A DNA stretch of 64,000 nucleotides from assembly GCF_032854445.1 (NCBI RefSeq), contig NC_088295.1, positions 44,441,385 through 44,505,384 of the forward strand, written 5' to 3'. Positions 57,566-64,000 of this stretch are shown in pieces. The notes beneath the pieces were generated by a model. The model ran no database searches, had not been told where the DNA came from, and saw only the letters and a program-made list of their open reading frames with translations. Both the position numbers and the translations under genes were made by a program. This DNA is from Liolophura sinensis. Lineage: Eukaryota; Mollusca; Polyplacophora; Chitonida; Chitonidae. Every line of letters begins with the position of its first letter. The stretch's first letter is position 1.

Positions 57566-60500
57566 GTAAGTGAAACTTTAAATGAGACTGAATATATAGG
57601 GCAATGAGTTTAAGTGGTCGACGGAATAAATGGGATCCTGCTATCCGGATTTAAGGAAGTAAAGCTTTAAATATGGTTGAATGGATGGAGGAGAATAAGT
57701 TGGCTGAATAAGTTGTTTTGGAGGATTGTATGCTTCGAGGCTGACTTGCTACGTTTTTGTCTTCGTGAAATAGATTCTGTTTATTTCACATACTGTAGTT
57801 TATTTATTTGATTGCTTAATATTTTTTGTCTTATATATACGACGTCGGTCAGGTTTCTTAATAAGGTAAAAGACAAAGTCGTCGTATTGGTATTTTTGCT
57901 GTTGGGCAAGCCCAATCGCAAAGTCCACTTAGCAAACTGTAAATGTTCACATTTGAAAAGATAGGATGAGGCGACGAAGATACGGTGGAATCCATTAGAC
58001 CTTATGCAGGTAAACATGAACAACCATGTATATAAGTGGCATGTAAAAAGCTGTTCCTTTGGTTTTTAGATATTTTCCTGACAATATTAAACGAAGTTCA
58101 TACACAACATTCATTCTTTTTGGAAACTTTTGAGACTAGAAGTTTAAATATCGCTTTTAATCTAGTTGGGGTCACCGTGACCGAGAGGTAAGCGTACTAG
58201 CGCAGTACAATTACTCAAGAGCATCTCACCAGTGCCATCGCTGTGAGTTCAAATCCAGCTCATGCTGCTCTTCTTTCCACTTGTGCGTGCATGGGAAAGT
58301 CTGTCAAAAACCTGCGGGTGGCCGTGGGTTTACCCCAGGCTCTCTCCGGTTTCCCCCCACCATAATGCTAGCTGTAGACGTGTAAGAGAAATACTCTTGA
58401 GCGCGGTGTGAAACAATCAAGTAAATAAATAAATAAATAAATACAAAGTAATTTTACTTATATCTCATTTGGATATGGTTTAATGGTTTTAATGGTGTAA
58501 GCAATTAATTTTGTGACGTTTTTTTTAACTCCACTGAGCTCTGAGATATCTGCATTATTATTAAACGACTGACTCTGACGTGATGTCGATACAGCCACTT
58601 AGACGTTTATTTATTAGTGTACACAAGGCACATATGGAGGTGACATCAGAAATAGATAACATACAAGTAATCATCCACGAATGGACATTAGGAAATTCAC
58701 CTGTTTCGAACATGAGCCGGTGTCATAAACTAATAAATCGGCACTACTCGTTAGGTTACTATCTGAAAACCACTCAAGTAAAGTGGAACTGTCAGAAATT
58801 CTAATAATCTGAGATAAAAAAATTAAATCATTATCTTTTTTCCCCATTCCAGCCGTGGAGAGCTCTTACAGAGTGACCGTTTTCATGCATCTTACAACTT
58901 GCATTTAAATAATCCCTGTTGTTAACAGGCCCTGTTGAAGTACTTTGTGGATGTTGTAAGGGTACCTAAGTCTGTTGCCTTTTTGGAATTCGGTTTCAGA
59001 CTACAGTGCATTGCTTCCTTTTATTTGTCCCTAAAACATGTATGGCCTGTCGTGTAAGCGAAGTGTACAATGCTTATCTTAAGACCGTTCTTTTTGATAA
59101 ATCCATTCACGTGAAGCAAAACACTGCCTATAATTCCATCGTATTTTCAACATTCCGTTCGTCTTATTTTGGACATACATTCATGTATTTGAAAAGCTTA
59201 AAAGAGGACTTTAATGTCGGGTAACACACAAACTTCATATACCAGGCTTGCGTCCACCTTGTGGATTAATCATGCCAACCGAATATCAGCTGCTTTTGTT
59301 CCATGTTTAGCCATCTTCATTACCACTCCGCTGGCTGTGTTCGTCGCTTTTGTATTACAGTGTATGGTACATCTGCGCTCTTCGGCATCTTTTTATTTCT
59401 TTATACGGTATCTTACACAAGCATATCCGATCCACTTTGATGTTCATATTGGGCATCCGAATAACCCGCGATCTTCAACTCTTTCCTGTTGTTTCCTGTT
59501 ATATCCACCGACACTGTTCACTCTGTTGATGTACCATCGACGGTCTGTGGTATCGTCTTTTGCCCCTCACTCTCACTCTCTATCTCACCTCCACACCTGC
59601 TGTCATGCTTGCGGACTACCGATGGTATGTGGTCTCGCCTTTCGCATGTCTCTCTCTTCCTCTCTGTCTAAACACACCCAATCTCCTGCCAGCTTACCAT
59701 CGATGATCTATGGAACCGTCTGTCGTCCCTCACCGTCTTTCTCATGTTACTCTCTATAATATCATCTGACATTCTTGCATACCATCGATGACCTGTGGTA
59801 CCGCGTCTCGTCTGTCTCTCTCTTCCTCTCTAAACACACCCAAGCTTACCATCGATTGTCTTTGGAACCGTCTCTCGTCTCTCATCACATTTCTTCCCAC
59901 TCTCTTTATAATATCTACTGTCCTGCATGCGTAACATCGTTGGTCTGTGGTACCGTCACTCACCCCACATCATCTCTATCCCCTCTCCCCCACTGTCTCT
60001 CTGACACACCTACTGTCCACGAACCGCCAGCCTAGACTGACGCTTTCTAAAGGCCCGCTCCATCTTCTCCTCAAATCGCTCCTTGTGGATCCTCCGGTGA
60101 TCCTCGTCGGCTTTTTCTTTCTTCATCACGGCTTGGCATCGTTTTGCGGGAACAATGCGAGCTTTCCTTTTCACCCTAAACAGGTCTTGTCTTCTGAGCA
60201 CTCCCGCCTTGGTCATCCTGTTGTTAAGGTTTTCTCTGATCTTCTCTCGCTCTTGTTTCAGCTCAATCGGTTCCAAAAGCCGAGGTTTTCCCGATGGATA
60301 GGGATTGCCATCCAAAAATACGTAGAAAGCAACACTACCATTGCCTTTTTCTTGGAGTGTCTCACATTTCAAGAGACCTTCTTTCTTCAGCTCTTTCAGA
60401 ACCTCTTCGTCAGGTTTCCTCCTACGGGGCTCCTCGAGAGCAGGCTGCATGGACATGGGCAGATAAATGGGCTGGACCATGGTGACTTCCCCCTTAGGCG

Positions 60501-63500
60501 GCTCAGGTTCTGTCGAAAGAGGAGCTATCCTTCTCTTCTTCCGCTTGGAATGGATGCACCCAATATTTCGAAGTCACTTGCTGTCAATGATGCGTTCAGA
60601 GCACATGGATCCTGTCCTCTTCTCTATGTTACAGCTGTACAGACATGTGCACATTATTAACAAAGCGTGCGCTCTTATTTTTGACGTTACAATGAGCATT
60701 TCGATCAATCAGCGCCCATTAAATGCGATTCTTCCTGGAAACGTTACAATACGTGATACGTTGGAAACGTTTCGTCACAATGACGTCTGGCACCACTGGT
60801 GCCTAGTACTCACCCCAAACCACAATGTATCATCCTCTCTCTCTCCTGTTTGCCTATAATAGCTGAGATATTTAAGGGTCTACTTTTTTTGGTGGTCAGC
60901 AAAGTTTTGAATGTCACCTGGAGATTAGTTGAACTGAGGCAAAAATAAACAACTAAAGGCTGCAACGCAGAGGCTAAACCATGATTGAGGAGTAGACCAT
61001 TGCATCGAGGGGAAGCCGAGATATAATCAGCAATTTACAGAGAAATAAAAGATTCCCTGCCCTCTATGTTTTCTAATTATTCGATCAGCGTATAATTGAC
61101 TTTTGATTAACCACCACTTTGAACTGCACTTTTTTGTATTTTTTGTACCGGTACCTGAAATTAGTTTCATCATAGACTCCCAATGCCAAATATGCATCGA
61201 TCCTCAGTAACCTTAACCTTGCTTTCGACTTGAGTTCTCCTGTATTTACATACCATTCTAAGAAAAATAAAAAGAAGGCAAGATTTATGTCAGTAGAAGC
61301 GAATTCGTGGCGCAAAGCGATAGAACTAAGTGCTATCGTTTTGGGATCAACCGCTATTCATCACCACAGCCAAAACGACCCTTGTGCTAAAAGCTCGAAG
61401 AGGAAGCCAGTCGATATTCTAGACATGAAATTCTGTAGTCCATGATTTACTTGTGGTTTAAGTACAAGGATAGCATGTACTTGAGACACTTTGGAACTTT
61501 TGTATGTCACGTTAATGTGATGAACAACAATGCTTTAATATGGCGCCTATAACTATTGGCGAAATGGTGAAATGTAATTACCTCGTCTGCTCAGTCTTTT
61601 TTCCCGTTAATATTTTATTATATTTCATATTTAATTTTTCATAGTTAATATTTCATTATAGCTTTCTTTTGTCATTTCTATAGTATGTTGTAACGATAAT
61701 GAAAAAAAGTACCGGTAGGGAAAAATGTTACGAAAAATGGTGACATCCTGATTGCATTTCTTGCACGATTTTTCAACTTCCTGTTGTGTGCCTGACGGAT
61801 TGCCTGTGTTCATGTGTGTTTTCTTCCTGATGGATTTTATTTCATGGTGTACGGAACCTATCCGTGTGTCTTGTTTGACCTCCTGTACGATATCTCCTTT
61901 TACACTTCAGTGATCTGAAAGCACTCAAAGCCATCCGTTACAGTTGACTTGACCCTAATCAGTGGAATGAGTATACTACAAGCAAACTGGCAAGCAGATT
62001 AAACACGAACTACATATGATATTGCTTATCACATTATATTTATTTTTGTTTTGTAACTCGCATAGTCTTCGCATTCAACCTCATATAAGAAGAAAGAATG
62101 CAAAAACTTGAAATACAAAGTTCCACTTAACGAATCAATAAATCAATCAATCCGATGGCTTGTAAGACAAATCGTTAGTCTGTTGATTAATCACACATTC
62201 GATAAATAGCTCAATTAACTGGTAACTTGATCTATGAATGCTCATTCGCAGGTGGCTGGACAGTATGCAGCCTCCTGCTATGGGTCGTGCAGGGATTCCA
62301 ATTCAGTTCGGCCTACCATCTGGTGGGAATCACAGTCTCACGTTACATAATGGTGACCAGTCCCCTGTGTGCCGAGCGTTACCTCACCGCCCCCAGGGTA
62401 GCCCTCTCCCTCGTTGTCATCTGGACCGTCTCAAACTTTGTCTCCGCGGGACTCTACATAGCCTTCACACCACAAGGTAAAACTAAGAGTGCATGTAGTA
62501 ACATGCCATTTATAATGGCTTCTTTGCAATAGCTTCTGTGTTCTTAAAATGAAAATAAATGGCATGAAAAGTGTAAGAGTATACTATGGGCAAGTTGATC
62601 AGACGTGATGTTATACTTCATCTTTGCATTAGCCTCTATGTGTACTTTAAATGAAAACGAATGAAATCAAATGTATAACACAGTACCACGCACCAGCTGT
62701 TCAAACCTGTATTTAGCCATCGTTGTTAATTTAACTTTTGTGCACTTTCACATTCACAATGACGTCACCTAACTTCCAGTGAAATAAAATTCCATCTTCT
62801 GACTTTAAAGTACGCAGATAGACGTTTATAATGTTTAAAAGAATATGAACAGCCGTACTATTATGATACAATACGTCCGTGTCCAACGAATTCATCCTTC
62901 ATTAACACTTCTCCACTCTTAGCGAAGCTGTGGCTCGTGAACAATGCAAACTTATCTTCTAGTGGACAATACAGACTTATCTTCTCGTGAACAATACAAA
63001 CTTATCTTCTTGTGGACAATACAAACTTATCTTCTTATGGACAATACAAACTTATCTTCTTGTGGACAATACAAACTTATCTTCTTGTGGACAATACAAA
63101 CTTATCTTCTTGTGGACAATACAAACTTATCTTCTTGTGGACAATACAAACTTATCTTCTCGTAGACAATACAATCTTATCTTCTCGTGGACAGTATGCA
63201 CTTATCTTCCCGTGGACAATACAAAGTTATCTTCTCGTGAGCAAAATAAACTGATCTTCTCCTGGACAACGTAAAATTATCTTAAATTTTAAAACAATGA
63301 AATGAAAAAATAGAACAGAAATCTCCACCAAAGTAAATAAGTATGGCTTCATATGAATTCTAGTTGGAATTCTCACCGTCATCTTACAGAATATTGGTCG
63401 GTCCTACTTAACCAGGAGCGCCATCTGGCGGAAAGATCAATAATGATCACTTAATCTTAAAAGAAGAACCCTAAGGTCGAGAAAAGTCAAAAGGCTAGTT

Positions 63501-63873
63501 TAACTTGGTTGTAAAGGTTATTTTTTTTTATCAAGAAACAGTACACGTTGGGCTTGCAAGTATAGAGACACAGTTTCTTAGAGATTGCTATACATCAATG
63601 AAAAAAAAATTGCAATGGAAAGGTAAACAACAGATCTGACCGTCTCAACAAATGATTACTGCATCAATCTAATAATACCATCTATGCATATGTATTTTCT
63701 GCTGTCAGTGACGTCATTACGTATGTTTTGCAGATAACTACCCCAGTGTTTGCCGTTACGAGCTGATCTACACCATGTGGCATATCTATGGCACCATGAT
63801 TTACGCTGTGGTTCTGCCCTTTCTCATTATGATGGGCCTTTACTTTCGGATAGCCAGTATAGCAAAGAAACAG
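57259..63873 (+). CDS. Class A (rhodopsin-like) GPCR, 5' part, three exons
   Basis: Exons 57259-57565, 62252-62476 and 63734-63873 join in phases 1, 1 and 0 through GT-AG introns and encode the amino terminus to TM5; the gene continues beyond the window. Motifs are NTS sequon, GNILVI (TM1), LAVSDLF (TM2), Cys 3.25, SRY in place of DRY at the end of TM3, Trp in TM4 (VVIWTVS), an extracellular loop 2 Cys (PSVCRYEL), and the TM5 proline (VVLPFLIMMGLYFRI). By spacing from Cys 3.25, position 3.32 is Val, not the Asp of amine receptors. The ligand cannot be named. An in-frame ATG at 57205 is an alternative start; 57259 directly precedes the GNFCNTS segment. Confidence 0.85.
58165..58443 (+). mobile_element. 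Near full-length V-SINE in GPCR intron 1
   Basis: The tRNA-like head GGGGTCACCGTGACCGAGAG runs to GAGTTCAAATCCAGCTC (B box). The V-domain is GTGGGTTTACCCCAGGCTC and CCGGTTTCCCCCCACC, then GCTAGCTGTAGACG, a 3' module with several changes, and an (AAAT)n tail. Confidence 0.85.
59525..59960. repeat. Degenerate tandem repeat, about 6 units of 69-88 bp
   Basis: The phrase TACCATCGATGGTCTGTGG and variants recurs near 59531, 59619, 59696, 59780, 59849 and 59933, separated by pyrimidine-rich stretches such as CTCTCTCTTCCTCTC and AAACACACCC. It lies just beyond the stop of the antisense stathmin-like ORF. Confidence 0.7.
60010..60564 (-). pseudogene. Stathmin-domain protein 1-like ORF lacking its ATG
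   Basis: The open frame from GGG at 60561 to TAG at 60012-60010 encodes 183 residues without introns. It starts GCIHSKRKKRR, which after a Met would be a typical myristoylation/palmitoylation signal, but the preceding codon is ATT and a stop lies four codons further up. The middle has EEVLKELKKEGLL and a VAFYVFLDG strand. The carboxy half is a long charged helix (ELKQEREKIRENLNNRM to RRIHKERFEEKMERAFRKRQ), as in stathmin domains that bind tubulin. The architecture resembles STMND1, known with several exons, so this may be a retrocopy. The first available ATG is at 60480, giving 156 residues without the lipid signal. The family call rests on pattern only. Confidence 0.5.
62252..62476 (+). CDS. 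GPCR exon 2 (TM3-TM4)
   Basis: It encodes GGWTVCSLLLWVVQGFQFSS, then GITVSRYIMVTSPL and TM4 LSLVVIWTVSNFVSAG, ending TPQ plus one base at donor GTAAAA. Confidence 0.87.
62943..63275. repeat. 25-bp minisatellite, about 13 units
   Basis: The unit AATACAAACTTATCTTCTTG-TGGAC is repeated with few changes; the outer copies are the most diverged. It lies in GPCR intron 2. Its length is not a multiple of three, so all three plus frames are open through it. Confidence 0.92.
63734..63873 (+). CDS. GPCR exon 3 (extracellular loop 2, TM5)
   Basis: The phase-1 join gives DNYPSVCRYELIYTMWHIYG, then VVLPFLIMMGLYFRIASIAKKQ at donor GTCAAT, phase 0. TM6 and TM7 lie outside the window. Confidence 0.83.
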
Positions 63874-64000
63874 GTCAATTTTCATTTCTTCACATGTTGA
63901 TGTCCACAGTATCATACTTTTTATTCTTCCACAACAAGTGTACAACAAAAGTAGTTCATAGAATGTCATTCATGATAATTGTTTGAATCACACATGTTTT

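Larger units (their letters stand above)
57566..62251 (+). other. GPCR intron 1 (4.7 kb)
   Basis: GT-AG intron with acceptor CATTCGCAG. It carries a V-SINE (58165-58443), a degenerate tandem repeat (59525-59960) and the antisense stathmin-like ORF (60564-60010). The rest shows nothing recognisable. Confidence 0.8.

Noticed and set aside
59214-59759. 181-codon plus-strand ORF in GPCR intron 1
   Set aside because: It is pyrimidine-rich repeat sequence without domain signs.

Overview
The window is animal nuclear DNA, most likely from a mollusc. It has GT-AG introns of hundreds to thousands of bases, AT-rich intergenic DNA, many SINEs with a V-domain-like centre of the type known from molluscs (RUDI-like V-SINEs), an I-group LINE with a (TCAC)n tail, a Ty3/gypsy element, a piggyBac remnant and several tandem arrays. 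Nothing bacterial or organellar is present.

The backbone is a tail-to-tail pair of Rh-type ammonium/CO2 channel genes. Copy 1 (+ strand, 4417-22081) is complete. Its nine coding exons (169, 193, 151, 145, 164, 138, 137, 164 and 164 nt) join to a 474-residue protein, every junction is a GT-AG intron with a compatible phase, and both pore histidine motifs are present. Copy 2 (- strand, 53026-36864) keeps the same exon lengths and phases but is broken. Exon 2 carries an in-frame TAA and exon 5 an in-frame TAG. Exon 3 and exactly the first 36 nt of exon 4 are gone, and the 3'-truncated half of a piggyBac element is joined to the remaining 109 nt of exon 4. The splice donor of that exon has expanded into a 39-bp minisatellite of about 22 units. 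A 94-bp array of about 24 units starts about 30 nt after the exon 2 donor. A Ty3/gypsy element sits 10 nt into intron 6, and exon 7 has a GC donor.

Layout: 1-4416 is upstream DNA with a SINE (14-bp target-site duplication), a foldback element and a degenerate dispersed repeat. 4417-22081 is Rh copy 1, with SINEs in introns 1, 2 and 7. 22082-29984 is intergenic, with minisatellites and a 470-bp inverted-repeat DNA element. 29985-35415 is an almost intact LINE. 36864-53026 is the Rh pseudogene and its insertions. 53027-57258 is intergenic with one SINE. 57259-63873 holds the first three coding exons of a class A GPCR (TM1-TM5), which continues past the window; an antisense intronless stathmin-domain-like ORF lies in its first intron.

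The most interesting signals are the splice donor that seeded a minisatellite, the dated series of lesions in the second Rh gene, and a LINE whose 3' stem-loop module is shared with covarying stem bases by several SINE families ending in different microsatellites. I saw no new multi-gene system.
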